The notes: generated by a model not told the origin, from the sequence alone. Counted from the first letter of the stretch, positions 25,364 through 34,910 are shown. The stretch: 50,355 nt of DNA from an uncultured Lachnospiraceae bacterium (GCA_947177445.1 CAMWUL010000020.1:1-50355), one strand, 5' to 3'. Made by a program: numbers and translations.

Positions 25364-27490
25364 ATGAAGATTCAGAAAAGAGACGGACGGGTAGTTCCCT
25401 ACGAGGAAGAGAAGATCCTGGCGGCCATCCGCAAGGCGAATAACGAGGTGGAGGAGAAGGACAGAGCAGAGGAGGCACTGATTACCAAAATACTGGAGGC
25501 GGTAAAGGCTGAGGACAAAGAGCTTCAGACGGTAGAGCATGTCCAGGATATCATTGAGCAGCATCTGGTGGAGTGCAATAAGTATGTACTGGCTAAGAAG
25601 TATATTGTCTACCGGTATCAGAGGAGTCTTCTGCGCAAGTCCAATACAACGGACGAATCGATTCTGAAGCTGATCCGCAATGAGAACAAGGAGCTGGCTG
25701 AGGAGAATTCCAACAAAAATACCAGGCTGGCGTCCACCCAGCGGGATTATATTGCCGGGGAGGTTTCCCGGGACGTTACCAGAAGGATGCTTCTGCCGGA
25801 GCATATTTCCATGGCCCATGACAACGGAGCCATCCATTTTCACGATGCGGATTACTTTATTCAGCCGATTTTTAACTGTTGTCTCATTAATATTAAGGAT
25901 ATGCTGGACAACGGCACCTCCATCAACGGAAAAATGATCGAGTCTCCGAAGAGCTTTCAGGTGGCCTGTACCGTGACCACCCAGATTATCGCGGCGGTGG
26001 CCAGCAACCAGTATGGCGGCCAGTCCGTGAATATCAGGCATTTGGGCAAATATCTGCGCAAGAGCAGGGAAAAGTTTGAGGCACAGCTGGAGGCGGAATT
26101 CGGAGAGGGGCTGGAGCCGGCTGTAAAGGCCAGGTTTGTGGATATCCGGCTGCAGGATGAGCTCAGATCCGGCGTGCAGACCATCCAGTATCAGATTAAT
26201 ACGCTGATGACCACCAATGGACAGGCTCCCTTTGTAACGCTTTTTCTGCATATCGACGAGGAGGACGAGTATGTGGAAGAGACGGTGATGATCATCACGG
26301 AGATTCTGCGCCAGCGACTGGAGGGCACAAAAAACGAAAAGGGAGTTTATGTGACGCCGGCGTTTCCCAAGCTGATCTATGTGCTGGATGAAAATAACTG
26401 CCTGAAGGGCGGGAAATATGATCATGTGACCCGCCTGGCGGCAAAATGCTCCGCCAAAAGAATGTATCCGGACTATATTTCCGCAAAAAAGATGCGGGAA
26501 AATTATGAGGGAAATGTATTTTCCTGCATGGGCTGCCGGTCTTTTCTGGCGCCCTGGAAGGATGAGAACGGAAAATATCAGTTTGAGGGGCGGTTTAATC
26601 AGGGTGTGGTCAGCCTGAATCTTCCGCAGATCGGCATCCTGGCAGAGGGGAATGAGGAGACCTTCTGGAAGCTGATGGACGAGCGTCTGGAGCTTTGCTA
26701 CGAAGCACTGATGTGCCGTCACAAGGCGCTTTTGAAGGTGGTGTCGGATGTGAGTCCCATTCACTGGCAGTATGGAGCCATTGCCCGGCTGAAAAAGGGA
26801 GAAACCATAGAAAAGCTGCTCTATGGAGGCTATTCCAGTATTTCTCTGGGCTACATCGGACTCTATGAGGTGACCTGGCTGATGAAGGGTGTAAGTCATA
26901 CGGAGCCTTCGGGGAAGGAATTTGCCATGCGGGTGATGGATTATATGAACCAGGCGGTGCAGAGGTGGAAAAAGGAGACAAATATCGGCTTTGCACTTTA
27001 CGGCACTCCGGCGGAGACACTGTGCTACCGTTTTGCCAGGATCGACAGGGAGAGGTTTGGAGATATTCCCAATGTGACGGACAAGGGCTATTATACCAAC
27101 TCCTACCATGTGGATGTGAGGGAGCCCATCGATGCTTTCGCCAAATTTACCTTTGAGAGCGAATTCCAGAACAAATCGCTGGGCGGGGCCATCTCCTATG
27201 TGGAGGTGCCGAATTTAATGAACAATCTGGAAGCAATAGAGGAGGTTATCCGCTTTATCTATGACAATATACAATACGGAGAATTTAATACCAAGTCCGA
27301 CTACTGCCATGACTGTGGATATGACGGGGAGATTCAGATCAACGAGGATAATGAGTGGGAATGTCCGCAGTGCCATAATAAGGATCATGCCCGGATGAAT
27401 GTCACCAGGCGCACCTGCGGTTATCTGGGAGAAAATTTCTGGAATTCCGGAAAAACCAGAGAGATCAAGGCCAGGGTGCTGCATCTATGA
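25364..27490 (+). CDS. nrdD: Anaerobic ribonucleoside-triphosphate reductase
   Basis: A 708-residue class III (glycyl radical) ribonucleotide reductase that makes dNTPs without oxygen. The N-terminal ATP-cone (IQKRDGRVVPYEEEKILAAI) is the allosteric activity site. The body has the NrdD motifs GAIHFHDADYF and GCRSFLAPW. A four-cysteine zinc site near the end (CHDCG...CPQCH) precedes the radical motif RRTCGYLGENFWNSGK, with the radical glycine near residue 686. GGGAGG at 25353-25358 fixes the ATG; the frame is open for 21 codons upstream, through the leader terminator. It overlaps nrdG by ATGA. Oxygen would inactivate the enzyme, in line with an anaerobe. I found no clear NrdR box pair. Confidence 0.95.
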   Translation: MKIQKRDGRVVPYEEEKILAAIRKANNEVEEKDRAEEALITKILEAVKAEDKELQTVEHVQDIIEQHLVECNKYVLAKKYIVYRYQRSLLRKSNTTDESILKLIRNENKELAEENSNKNTRLASTQRDYIAGEVSRDVTRRMLLPEHISMAHDNGAIHFHDADYFIQPIFNCCLINIKDMLDNGTSINGKMIESPKSFQVACTVTTQIIAAVASNQYGGQSVNIRHLGKYLRKSREKFEAQLEAEFGEGLEPAVKARFVDIRLQDELRSGVQTIQYQINTLMTTNGQAPFVTLFLHIDEEDEYVEETVMIITEILRQRLEGTKNEKGVYVTPAFPKLIYVLDENNCLKGGKYDHVTRLAAKCSAKRMYPDYISAKKMRENYEGNVFSCMGCRSFLAPWKDENGKYQFEGRFNQGVVSLNLPQIGILAEGNEETFWKLMDERLELCYEALMCRHKALLKVVSDVSPIHWQYGAIARLKKGETIEKLLYGGYSSISLGYIGLYEVTWLMKGVSHTEPSGKEFAMRVMDYMNQAVQRWKKETNIGFALYGTPAETLCYRFARIDRERFGDIPNVTDKGYYTNSYHVDVREPIDAFAKFTFESEFQNKSLGGAISYVEVPNLMNNLEAIEEVIRFIYDNIQYGEFNTKSDYCHDCGYDGEIQINEDNEWECPQCHNKDHARMNVTRRTCGYLGENFWNSGKTREIKARVLHL

Positions 27491-28092
27491 ATTACGCGGC
27501 GGTGAAAAAGACAGATGTGGCAAACGGCCCCGGCATCCGGGTATCACTGTTTGTGAGCGGGTGCACTCACGGCTGCAGGGGGTGCTTTAACAAAGAGGCT
27601 TGGGATTTTGCATATGGTGAGGAATATACGTCACAAACAGAGGAAGAGATTCTGAGGGCCCTTGCCCCGGACTATATCCGGGGATTGAGCGTCCTGGGAG
27701 GCGAGCCGTTTGAAGCTCAAAACAGGGAAACCGTGGCGGAGCTTTTGAAAAAGGTGCGGCAGCGGTATCCGGAAAAGGATATCTGGTGTTATACAGGCTA
27801 TGACTATGAGCGCGATCTGCTGAGGTGGGCAGCCCGGGAGAATACGGAATGTGAGAAGGCCGGCCCGGGGAGGGGCAGTTTTTCAGGGGCGGTGGTCACA
27901 CAGCTTTTGGGGCTGATCGACGTGCTGGTGGACGGCGAGTTTGTGGAAGAAAAAAAGAATCTCCGTCTGGCATTTCGCGGATCGGAGAATCAGCGGCTCA
28001 TCGATGTGAAGTCCTCCCTCAGGGAGGGCAGAACAGTCTGTCTGGAGGAAAAGGACAGCACGGGCGCGGGGACGGAGGGAAATCGGATATGA
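27487..28092 (+). CDS. nrdG: Anaerobic RNR-activating radical SAM protein
   Basis: A 201-residue radical SAM enzyme that generates the glycyl radical on NrdD. Cys26, Cys30 and Cys33 in CTHGCRGC bind the 4Fe-4S cluster. LSVLGGEPFE near residue 74 is the GGE-type SAM-binding motif. The NGPGIRVSLFVSGC start is typical of NrdG. It is slightly longer than many NrdG, with an inserted charged loop (ECEKAGPGRGSF) and a polar tail. Its ATG overlaps the nrdD stop (ATGA) and its own stop overlaps the next gene the same way, so all three are translationally coupled. Confidence 0.95.
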   Translation: MNYAAVKKTDVANGPGIRVSLFVSGCTHGCRGCFNKEAWDFAYGEEYTSQTEEEILRALAPDYIRGLSVLGGEPFEAQNRETVAELLKKVRQRYPEKDIWCYTGYDYERDLLRWAARENTECEKAGPGRGSFSGAVVTQLLGLIDVLVDGEFVEEKKNLRLAFRGSENQRLIDVKSSLREGRTVCLEEKDSTGAGTEGNRI

Positions 28093-28991
28093 AGCTGTTG
28101 GTGATTGGCGGAAGCTATTTTTATGGACGTGTTTTTGTCATGCTGGCGGCGGCAGAAAAACATGATATTACCGTAGTGAACCGGGGAACCTATTCCATGG
28201 AGGAATTTGGTGTGCGCCAGATCAGGGGGGACCGCCGGCAGAGCCGGACCTTTGAGCTGTGTATGGAAGACTATGATGCTGTGATTGATTTCTGCGCCTA
28301 TAATCCCGGAGACGCGGCGTTTGTGCTGGAACATCTGCCGGGGCGGATAAAGCAGTACCTGCTGATCAGCACGGTGGATGTATACAGAAGAGGAACCGGA
28401 GCGGTAAAGGACGAGGACTTTCCGCTGGAGACGAGAAGCTTTCCCGGTGAAGCCGGGGCATATATATTGGGAAAGGCAGCATTGGAGGAAGAGCTTCGCC
28501 GGGAGTGCCGCAGGAGAGAGATTCCCTTCACCATACTGCGTCCCGCTATTTTATACGGCCCCTACAATTATGCGCCCAGAGAATATCTGTTTATCCGGAT
28601 GGCCGTTCAGGACCGTGTCCTGCCCGGATATACGGATGCGGACGGCAGATTTCAGCTTGTGTATGTAAAGGATGCGGCCAGGGCGGCTCTTCTATGCCTG
28701 CTGGAGGAGAAGGCATATGGACAGGCCTTTAATCTGTGTCAGGAAGAGATTATTGATTACAAGCTGTTCTTTCAGGGGATCAGGCAGGCGGCGGACATGG
28801 AGCTGGGACAGATAGCCATGACCCTGGCCCAGGCCCAGGCGGCGGAATATCCCATTCCCTTTCCCGCCGCGGCGGAGGAGACAGAGCTGGTTTCCAATCG
28901 GAAAAGCAGAGAGGTGCTGGGGATGGAATATACCGCTTTTGGCGAGGGAATGGGGAGAACCTGGAGGGCTTTTCGAAATATGTTCCCCTGA
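28089..28991 (+). CDS. NAD(P)-dependent epimerase/reductase (extended SDR)
   Basis: A 300-residue extended short-chain dehydrogenase. It has GGSYFYGR near residues 7-14 (a variant of GxxGxxG), DAVIDFCAYNPG, STVDVYRRG and the active-site YILGK (Tyr-x3-Lys) near 125, then RPAILYGPYNY. This fits sugar-nucleotide epimerase-like or isoflavone-reductase-like proteins that use NAD(P). The substrate cannot be read from the sequence. It overlaps nrdG by four bases, so it is expressed with the nrdDG pair, but I see no metabolic reason for the link. Cytosolic. It ends in an AT-rich gap before the chemoreceptor promoter. Confidence 0.8.
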   Translation: MKLLVIGGSYFYGRVFVMLAAAEKHDITVVNRGTYSMEEFGVRQIRGDRRQSRTFELCMEDYDAVIDFCAYNPGDAAFVLEHLPGRIKQYLLISTVDVYRRGTGAVKDEDFPLETRSFPGEAGAYILGKAALEEELRRECRRREIPFTILRPAILYGPYNYAPREYLFIRMAVQDRVLPGYTDADGRFQLVYVKDAARAALLCLLEEKAYGQAFNLCQEEIIDYKLFFQGIRQAADMELGQIAMTLAQAQAAEYPIPFPAAAEETELVSNRKSREVLGMEYTAFGEGMGRTWRAFRNMFP

Positions 28992-29019
28992 AGATAAAAA
29001 ATTTTATTTTTTTTTAAAG

Positions 29020-29054
29020 AGAGTATACTCTACAGACAAAAAGTGTGCTATAAT
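29020..29054 (+). promoter_or_regulatory. Palindrome and promoter of the chemoreceptor gene
   Basis: TATAAT at 29049-29054 has no good -35 at the right distance. In its place lies the perfect 12-base palindrome AGAGTATACTCT at 29020-29031, a candidate activator or repressor site. I see no sigma-D (motility) promoter pattern. Confidence 0.45.
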
Positions 29055-29140
29055 TCTTTTAGTGTCTTTGAGCGCGGCAGGATATTCGAGAATCCGGGGA
29101 GTTGCCGTGCGGCAGAAGAAAAAGAAAGGAATACGGTATC

Positions 29141-30847
29141 ATGAAAAACGTAAAAATGAAGCTAAAGGTCAAGATTCTGGCATGCTCACTGGTGCCTTTG
29201 TTTTTGATCATGATCCTGGCTGTGCTGTCACTGCGCAGTACGGGCCTGAAAATGTCCAACAGGCTGGAGCAGGAGCATTTGACCACAGCCAACTATGGGG
29301 TCAGGGAAATTCTTGAAGCGAATTATCCCGGTGAATTTCATATGGAGGAAGATCAGCTGTATAAGGGGGAGATGAACCTTACGGAGAGTCTTGGCGAGCT
29401 GGATTCCTTCCTGAATGCCACGGGAGTGGAGATTACCATTTTCGTGGATGGTACGAGAAAGGCCACCAGTATCGTGGATTCCAGCGGACAGCGCATTATC
29501 AACACACCCATAGCTGAGGACGCCCGCGCGGCAGTGGCCCGGGACGGCCAGTTCTTCTCGGATCATGCAAGCGTAAGGGGAATGGAATATTATGGAATTT
29601 ATGTGGGGGTCGGTTCTACTACTGCCGGTGAGGATGTAACGATTTTTACAGGAGTAAGCGTGGAAAACGCCCGCAGCATTTACTCGGGAACCCTGGTCAG
29701 CGTTGTTGTATTTATGGTGATTGTAGCCGCAGTCTTCGCAGTTATCTGCTATGTGGTGGTGAACAGCATTGCCAGAAGCCTGGATGTGTCCGTGGCAAAT
29801 CTGAATCTGGTTGCGGACGGCAGACTCAACGTAGTGGTGGGCGACAGGCTGATGTCCAGAACGGATGAGGTGGGCACCATCGCCACAGCCATACATACTC
29901 TGATCGGTAAGTTTGTAAATATTGTAAACAACCTTAAGGGCTCCAGTGAGACTCTGACGGATTTCAGCACGGAGATCAGAAAGAGCATCGGCAATATCAA
30001 CGAATCTATTGCCAACGTCAATGTGGCGGTGGATGAGATTGCCATGGGCGCTACAAATCAGGCCAATGAAACCACCAGCGTTACCCAGCAGATGAATGAT
30101 ATGAGCATTGCGGTGGACGAGGCCATGAAGAATATTGAAATGCTGACGGAGAGCACCGGCAGTATGGAGAATTCCAACCGCACGGCCAACGATACACTGG
30201 ATGATCTTGTCCAGATCAGCAACCGTACCTCTCAGTCCATCAAGATGGTGTATGAGCAGACCAATGCCACAAACCAGTCGGCGGCTGAGATCCAGAGCGT
30301 GGTAAATATTATTGCCGATATTGCTTCTCAGACAAATCTGCTTTCCCTGAACGCTTCCATTGAGGCTGCGAGAGTGGGCGAGCACGGAAGAGGCTTTGCA
30401 GTGGTGGCGGACGAGGTCCGCAATCTGGCGGATCAGTGCCGGGTATCCTCCGAGCAGATCGCCCAGATCATACAGGAGCTGATTACCAAGTCCAACGAGA
30501 ACGTAGAAGCCATGGACGCCGTGGTTTCCGAGATGGAAATGCAGCATGAAAAGCTGGAGTCCACCAGAACGGTCTTTGAAGCGCTTGACACAGAAATTAA
30601 TAATGTGGCCCGGGCAGTGGAAAATATCAAGGAGATCACCGAAGGCATCGGCCGCGTGAAGGATGCGGTGTACAGCAACATGGAAAGCCTTGCGGCCATT
30701 TCCGAAGAAAATGCAGCTTCCACTCAGGAGACCTCTGCTACCATGACAGAGCTGAGCCATATTGTGGAGAAGTGTAACGATGCGCTGGAGTCTCTTGTGG
30801 AGATCAGCAATACGCTGGATGGAAATGTAAGGCAGTTTGTTCTGTAA
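29141..30847 (+). CDS. Methyl-accepting chemotaxis protein
   Basis: A 568-residue transmembrane chemoreceptor. TM1 lies at about 8-30 ([20 protein letters not shown]), an extracellular single-Cache-like sensor domain at about 31-190 ([25 protein letters not shown]), TM2 at about 190-216, then a HAMP domain and a long signalling coiled coil. The hairpin tip [20 protein letters not shown] with [15 protein letters not shown] is the conserved CheA/CheW contact. It senses a small ligand outside the cell and controls CheA. The open frame starts earlier; AAAGGA and the basic [10 protein letters not shown] start favour 29141. No other chemotaxis genes are adjacent. A strong terminator follows. Confidence 0.93.
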   Translation: MKNVKMKLKVKILACSLVPLFLIMILAVLSLRSTGLKMSNRLEQEHLTTANYGVREILEANYPGEFHMEEDQLYKGEMNLTESLGELDSFLNATGVEITIFVDGTRKATSIVDSSGQRIINTPIAEDARAAVARDGQFFSDHASVRGMEYYGIYVGVGSTTAGEDVTIFTGVSVENARSIYSGTLVSVVVFMVIVAAVFAVICYVVVNSIARSLDVSVANLNLVADGRLNVVVGDRLMSRTDEVGTIATAIHTLIGKFVNIVNNLKGSSETLTDFSTEIRKSIGNINESIANVNVAVDEIAMGATNQANETTSVTQQMNDMSIAVDEAMKNIEMLTESTGSMENSNRTANDTLDDLVQISNRTSQSIKMVYEQTNATNQSAAEIQSVVNIIADIASQTNLLSLNASIEAARVGEHGRGFAVVADEVRNLADQCRVSSEQIAQIIQELITKSNENVEAMDAVVSEMEMQHEKLESTRTVFEALDTEINNVARAVENIKEITEGIGRVKDAVYSNMESLAAISEENAASTQETSATMTELSHIVEKCNDALESLVEISNTLDGNVRQFVL

Positions 30848-30884
30848 TAAGGAACGGAAGCCAGATTATATTTTGATTACGCTG

Positions 30885-30912
30885 AAGGCCGCCATTTTTA
30901 TGGCGGCCTTTT
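30885..30912 (+). terminator. Terminator after the chemoreceptor gene
   Basis: AAGGCCGCCAT, loop TTTT, ATGGCGGCCTT: a perfect 11-bp stem followed by T. Confidence 0.85.
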
Positions 30913-31051
30913 AAGGTGAGAAATTTTAAAATGAGAAAAAGTGTTTTGAGGGAGTTTTATCGGACTCAAATTATTATATAATATGCCTGTTCCTGAAAAA
31001 TCCATTGACAGGAGAGAACAAAATTTCTTGTGAGGCAATGACAGGATTTAC

Positions 31052-31080
31052 ATGACATTTGGAGGAAATAGGGGTATACT
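31052..31080 (+). promoter_or_regulatory. Promoter of the DUF1653 gene
   Basis: ATGACA at 31052-31057 and TATACT at 31075-31080, spacing 17, 30 bases before the DUF1653 start. The 140 bases between the previous terminator and this promoter hold nothing I recognise. Confidence 0.5.
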
Positions 31081-31109
31081 TTTTTTATGAAAAGAAAGGA
31101 GCTCCTCAA

Positions 31110-31712
31110 ATGTTATTTATTCCGAAACCACATGAAATTTATAAGCATTTTAAAGGGAATTTGTATCAGATCACGGCGGTTGCCGAGCATACGGAGACCG
31201 GGGAAAGGCTGGTGGTCTATCAGGCGCTTTACGGTGACTTCAAGACTTATGCAAGGCCGCTTTCCATGTTTACGGAAAGACTGGACAGGGAAAAATATCC
31301 TGAGGCGGGTCAGGAGTTTCGCTTTGAGCTGCAGGGTCCTGACGGAGACAGGCAGAGGCAGGAGATGCCTGCGGCTTCGGAGATGAAGGATTCGAAGTTA
31401 TCTGAGCCGGGAGCGCCCGAGAAGGAGTCACCTGAGAAGGAGCCGCCTGAGGGGGAGCCATCCGAGGCGGAGGCGTCTGAAGCGGAGGCATCTCTGGATC
31501 CGCTGCTGTTGGAATTTCTGGATGCGGACACCTATGAGCAGCGGCTGAATATCCTGGCAGGTCTGCACCACAGGATCACGGACGATATGATAACCACTAT
31601 GGGAATCGCCTGCGATGTGGAGGTGGAAAGCGGGGATGTGGAAGAGCGCTATGAATCCCTGAAGGCATGTCTGCTCACGCTGGAACGGTACGAGTGCAAC
31701 CGGATCCGGTAG
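31110..31712 (+). CDS. DUF1653 domain protein with acidic repeat linker
   Basis: A 200-residue protein. Residues 1-65 match DUF1653: PKPHEIYKHFKGNLYQITAV, HTETGERLVVYQALYGD and RPLSMFTERLD. This small beta-rich domain of unknown role often occurs alone. Here it is followed by an acidic Pro/Glu/Ser/Ala linker with imperfect repeats (EKESPEKEPPEGEPSEAEAS) and a C-terminal helical region of about 75 residues (YEQRLNILAGLHHRITDDMI) that I do not recognise. The frame is open from 31059, but AAAGGAG at 31095-31101 sets the ATG at 31110. The extra C-terminal domain makes it longer than usual family members. Function unknown. Confidence 0.75.
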   Translation: MLFIPKPHEIYKHFKGNLYQITAVAEHTETGERLVVYQALYGDFKTYARPLSMFTERLDREKYPEAGQEFRFELQGPDGDRQRQEMPAASEMKDSKLSEPGAPEKESPEKEPPEGEPSEAEASEAEASLDPLLLEFLDADTYEQRLNILAGLHHRITDDMITTMGIACDVEVESGDVEERYESLKACLLTLERYECNRIR

Positions 31713-31834
31713 CCTGCAGGCTCTGATGCCAGATCCCTTTCAATGCAAGTCAATCACCACGCCGCAAGCAGCGCTGGCCCGTTTTGCCCATGGGCGTGGA
31801 GGGGCTGTCAATAGTAACCAAAAGGGAGGGGCTT

Positions 31835-32869
31835 ATGGCACATACACTTGACAAAAAGATGGTAATCGGCGTATCTTCCAGAGCGTTGTTTGATCTGACG
31901 GCTGAAAATGAAATATTTGAAAAACAGGGACTGGAGGCATACTGCAGATATCAGGTAGAGCATGAACAGGATATCCTAAAGCCCGGCCCGGGCTTCGGGC
32001 TGGTCAGATCGCTGCTTCGGCTGAATGAATACAGTCCGGAGGCTGATCTGGTAGAGGTGATTATTATGTCCAGAAACAGCCCGGATACTTCTCTTAGAGT
32101 GTTTAATGCAATCGCATATTACGGATTATCCATCACGCGTGCCGTCCTGGCCAGCGGCGCCTCGCTGGCGCCTTATCTGGAGGCCTTCCATACGGATCTT
32201 TTTCTGTCCGCCTATGAGGATGACGTGCAGTGTGCTGTTGACAGTGGTATTGCAGCCGGCATCATATGTACGGAGAGCCCTGTGGAAAAGGGCGCACGGG
32301 TGATACCAATGCCGGGGCTGGCGGGAGCAGGAGACCGGCGGGGAGAAGACTGCGGGGGCAGCGGGGCCGGCGGGCTCAGCGGAGACGACGCAGGGCAGAT
32401 CAGGATCGCCTTTGACGGAGATGCAGTTCTGTTTGCAGATGATTCGGAAAGGATATTTAAAGAGAAGGGATTAAATGCCTTTGAGGAGAATGAAAAGGTT
32501 CATGCCAGAGACCCCCTGGAGGAGGGGCCCTTTGCACATTTCCTGAGGAAGCTTTCGGACCTGCAGAGGAGACTGGGCACCGAGGGGTGTCCTGTCAGGA
32601 CAGCCCTTGTCACGTCCCGAAGCGCCCCGGCTCACGAGAGGGTCATACGCACACTTCGAGCCTGGAATGTGCGGGTGGACGAAGCCTTCTTTTTAGGCGG
32701 GCTGGAGAAAAAGGAGGTTCTGAGAGCCTTCGGTGCACAGATATTTTTTGATGATCAATCCATACACACATTGAGCGCCGCCCAGGCGGTTCCCGCGGCC
32801 AGGGTGCCTTATTGCAGCAAAAAGGCGCGGGGAAGACAGGAAACAGGATTTGTAGGACATGCATTATGA
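31835..32869 (+). CDS. Cytosolic 5'-nucleotidase (NT5C1-like)
   Basis: A 344-residue protein resembling the 5'-nucleotidase family related to mammalian NT5C1. It starts KKMVIGVSSRALFDLTAENE, has VIIMSRNSPDTSLRVFNAIA and ITRAVLASGASLAPYL in the first half, then RIAFDGDAVLFADDSERIFK carrying the DxD acid pair, and AQIFFDDQSIHTLSA near the end. It should dephosphorylate nucleoside 5'-monophosphates. A low-complexity Gly/Asp insertion of about 25 residues interrupts the middle. AAGGGAGG at 31822-31829 sets the start. The last 11 bases overlap the SfsA-MutY gene, so nucleotide turnover and repair genes are coupled here. Confidence 0.8.
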   Translation: MAHTLDKKMVIGVSSRALFDLTAENEIFEKQGLEAYCRYQVEHEQDILKPGPGFGLVRSLLRLNEYSPEADLVEVIIMSRNSPDTSLRVFNAIAYYGLSITRAVLASGASLAPYLEAFHTDLFLSAYEDDVQCAVDSGIAAGIICTESPVEKGARVIPMPGLAGAGDRRGEDCGGSGAGGLSGDDAGQIRIAFDGDAVLFADDSERIFKEKGLNAFEENEKVHARDPLEEGPFAHFLRKLSDLQRRLGTEGCPVRTALVTSRSAPAHERVIRTLRAWNVRVDEAFFLGGLEKKEVLRAFGAQIFFDDQSIHTLSAAQAVPAARVPYCSKKARGRQETGFVGHAL

Positions 32870-34733
32870 TAATATAGTAGAGGGGCATTTTATAGAACGC
32901 CCCAATCGTTTTGTCGCCAAAGTGGAGATAGACGGGCGCGTGGAAACTGTCCATGTGAAAAATACCGGGCGCTGCAGAGAGCTTTTGCTGAAGGGCACAG
33001 CAGTTTTTCTGGAGGAGTGCGGCAGACCCGGGAGATCCACGGCCTTCGACCTGGTGGCCGTGAAAAAGGGCAGCCGGCTGATCAACATGGACTCCCAGGC
33101 GCCTAACAGGGCGGTGGGCGAGTGGCTTTCTCAAAGGAAGCTTTTTTCGGAGCCTGTGACCATACGGCCGGAAACGAAATACGGTAATTCCCGGTTTGAC
33201 TTTTATGTGGAAACGCCGGAGGAAAAGATATTTATAGAAGTGAAAGGCGTGACGCTGGAGAGAGAGGGTGTGGTACTCTTTCCGGATGCGCCTTCGGAGA
33301 GAGCGGTAAAGCACGTGGAGGAGCTGATGGCGGCGAAGCGTGATGGATACCGTGTTTTTGTGTTGTTTGTGATTCAGATGGAGAATGTGCGGTATTTTAC
33401 ACCCAACAGGGCGACTCATCCGGAATTTGCGGAGGCGCTGTGCAGGGCTTCCCGGGAAGGGGTGGAGATCCTGGCCTATGATTGCATTGTCACAGAGGAT
33501 TCCATGAGGCTCAATCATCCTGTGGAGGTACGAATGGAGGAAGAGTATTTCCCGGAAGTAGAGCATTTCCCGAAGGAAAATAAATGTCCGGAGGATAAGA
33601 ATCTTCCGGAAGAGAACCTTCCGGAAGAATTTACAGAAATTTCCGCAAACGTTAAGGAAACCTTAAGCCAGGGGGAGTTGTCGGCCATTCCCAAACCGCT
33701 TCTAAAGTGGTATGATAAGAACAAGAGGGTTCTGCCCTGGAGGGAGGATCCGAAGCCTTACAGGGTATGGGTATCGGAGATCATGCTGCAGCAGACCCGG
33801 GTGGAGGCTGTAAAGCCTTATTTTCAGCGGTTTATGCAGGCATTTCCGGATATCGCCTCTCTGGCAGAGGCCGAAGAGGAGCAGGTGCTGAAGCTGTGGG
33901 AGGGCCTTGGGTATTACAGCAGAGCCAGAAATCTGCAAAAGGCAGCCCGCCAGATTCAGGAGGAGTATCAGGGACGGATGCCCGGGGAATATGATAAGCT
34001 GCTGAAGCTGGCAGGAATCGGAAGCTATACGGCGGGAGCCGTGGCCTCTATCGCATATGGAAAACCTGTGCCGGCGGTGGATGGGAATGTGCTCCGGGTC
34101 ATTGCCCGGTTCCGGAGTGACGGGCGGTTGATGTCGGATCAGAAGGTAAAGGCCTCCGTGGAGGAGGATCTGTCTCGGATCCTGCCAAAGGACCGGCCCG
34201 GAGATTTCAACCAGGCGCTTATGGAGCTGGGAGCCTGCGTCTGTGTGCCCAATGGCGGGCCTGTCTGCGGAAGCTGTCCCTTGGAGGATATCTGTATGGC
34301 CCACAGGGAGGGAAAGGAGACGGAATATCCCAGGAAGGCCGGCAAGCCTCCCAGAAAGATCGACCAGAAGACCGTGCTTGTGGTTCGCAGAGGCCAGCGT
34401 GTGGCCATTCGGAAAAGAAGCAAAAAGGGTCTGCTGGCCGGAATGTATGAGCTTCCTTCTCTGGAGGGATTCTGCTCGCTTCAGGAGATCGTGGAATATC
34501 TGGCAGAAAATGGCATCCGGGTTTTGCGCATACAGGAGCTGGAACCGGCAAAGCATATATTTACCCACAGAGAGTGGCACATGAAGGGCTATATGGTCCG
34601 GGTGGACGAGCTGGCGATGCCTGATCCGGAAAAAAACGGGGACTGGCTGTATATCGAGCCCTGGGAGACGAAGGAGCGGTATCCCATTCCCTTGGCCTTT
34701 GGCGCCTATATGAAGTGTGTAAAGAACTTCTAA
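32859..34733 (+). CDS. SfsA-MutY fusion: nuclease-like domain plus A/G adenine glycosylase
   Basis: A 624-residue fusion. Residues 1-230 are a full SfsA domain (FVAKVEIDGRVETVHVKNTG, SRFDFY, EVKGVTLE, FPDAPSERAVKH, GVEILAYDC), a nuclease-like fold annotated as DNA/RNA nuclease or sugar-fermentation stimulation protein. An acidic linker (about 230-272) has imperfect FPE/LPEE repeats. Residues 275-624 are MutY, which removes adenine mispaired with 8-oxoguanine. MutY features are Glu307 in VSEIMLQQT, the helix-hairpin-helix LAGIGSYTAGA, Asp408 in PAVDGN, a 4Fe-4S cluster at Cys463, 471, 474 and 480, and a C-terminal NUDIX-like 8-oxoG domain (HIFTHREWHMKGY). All key residues are present, so both halves look functional. 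The ATG overlaps the nucleotidase gene. Confidence 0.9.
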   Translation: MHYDNIVEGHFIERPNRFVAKVEIDGRVETVHVKNTGRCRELLLKGTAVFLEECGRPGRSTAFDLVAVKKGSRLINMDSQAPNRAVGEWLSQRKLFSEPVTIRPETKYGNSRFDFYVETPEEKIFIEVKGVTLEREGVVLFPDAPSERAVKHVEELMAAKRDGYRVFVLFVIQMENVRYFTPNRATHPEFAEALCRASREGVEILAYDCIVTEDSMRLNHPVEVRMEEEYFPEVEHFPKENKCPEDKNLPEENLPEEFTEISANVKETLSQGELSAIPKPLLKWYDKNKRVLPWREDPKPYRVWVSEIMLQQTRVEAVKPYFQRFMQAFPDIASLAEAEEEQVLKLWEGLGYYSRARNLQKAARQIQEEYQGRMPGEYDKLLKLAGIGSYTAGAVASIAYGKPVPAVDGNVLRVIARFRSDGRLMSDQKVKASVEEDLSRILPKDRPGDFNQALMELGACVCVPNGGPVCGSCPLEDICMAHREGKETEYPRKAGKPPRKIDQKTVLVVRRGQRVAIRKRSKKGLLAGMYELPSLEGFCSLQEIVEYLAENGIRVLRIQELEPAKHIFTHREWHMKGYMVRVDELAMPDPEKNGDWLYIEPWETKERYPIPLAFGAYMKCVKNF

Positions 34734-34910
34734 GCGGCCAAAATACGTCCGCTAAAAAGTTCTAAGTTACACACTGAAGAATGCCAAGAGCAGCATTCTT
34801 CTCACAGATTGTTTGTGCCGCCGCAGGCGGCATGACGGGAAGTTTATAAAAAAAGAGTATAAGGTTGAATAAATATGTGTATTCAACTCTGAAGGCGCAC
34901 CGCAGTGCGC
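34733..34910. repeat. Row of hairpins before the glycosyltransferase
   Basis: Five inverted repeats in 180 bases: AGCGG/CCGCT (34733-34753), GAAGAATGC/GCATTCTTC (34776-34801), TGCCGCC/GGCGGCA (34816-34832), GTTGAAT/ATTCAAC (34864-34887) and GCGCAC/GTGCGC (34895-34910). None has a proper T-run. The last one sits just before the candidate start codons of the next gene. Confidence 0.7.

Noticed and set aside
25271..27109. 612-codon minus-strand frame opposite nrdD
   Set aside because: It lies entirely over the well-supported nrdD and has no family motifs; long antisense frames are common opposite G+C-rich codons.
29228..30760. 510-codon minus-strand frame opposite the chemoreceptor gene
   Set aside because: Shadow of a clear methyl-accepting chemotaxis protein; no start signal or motif.
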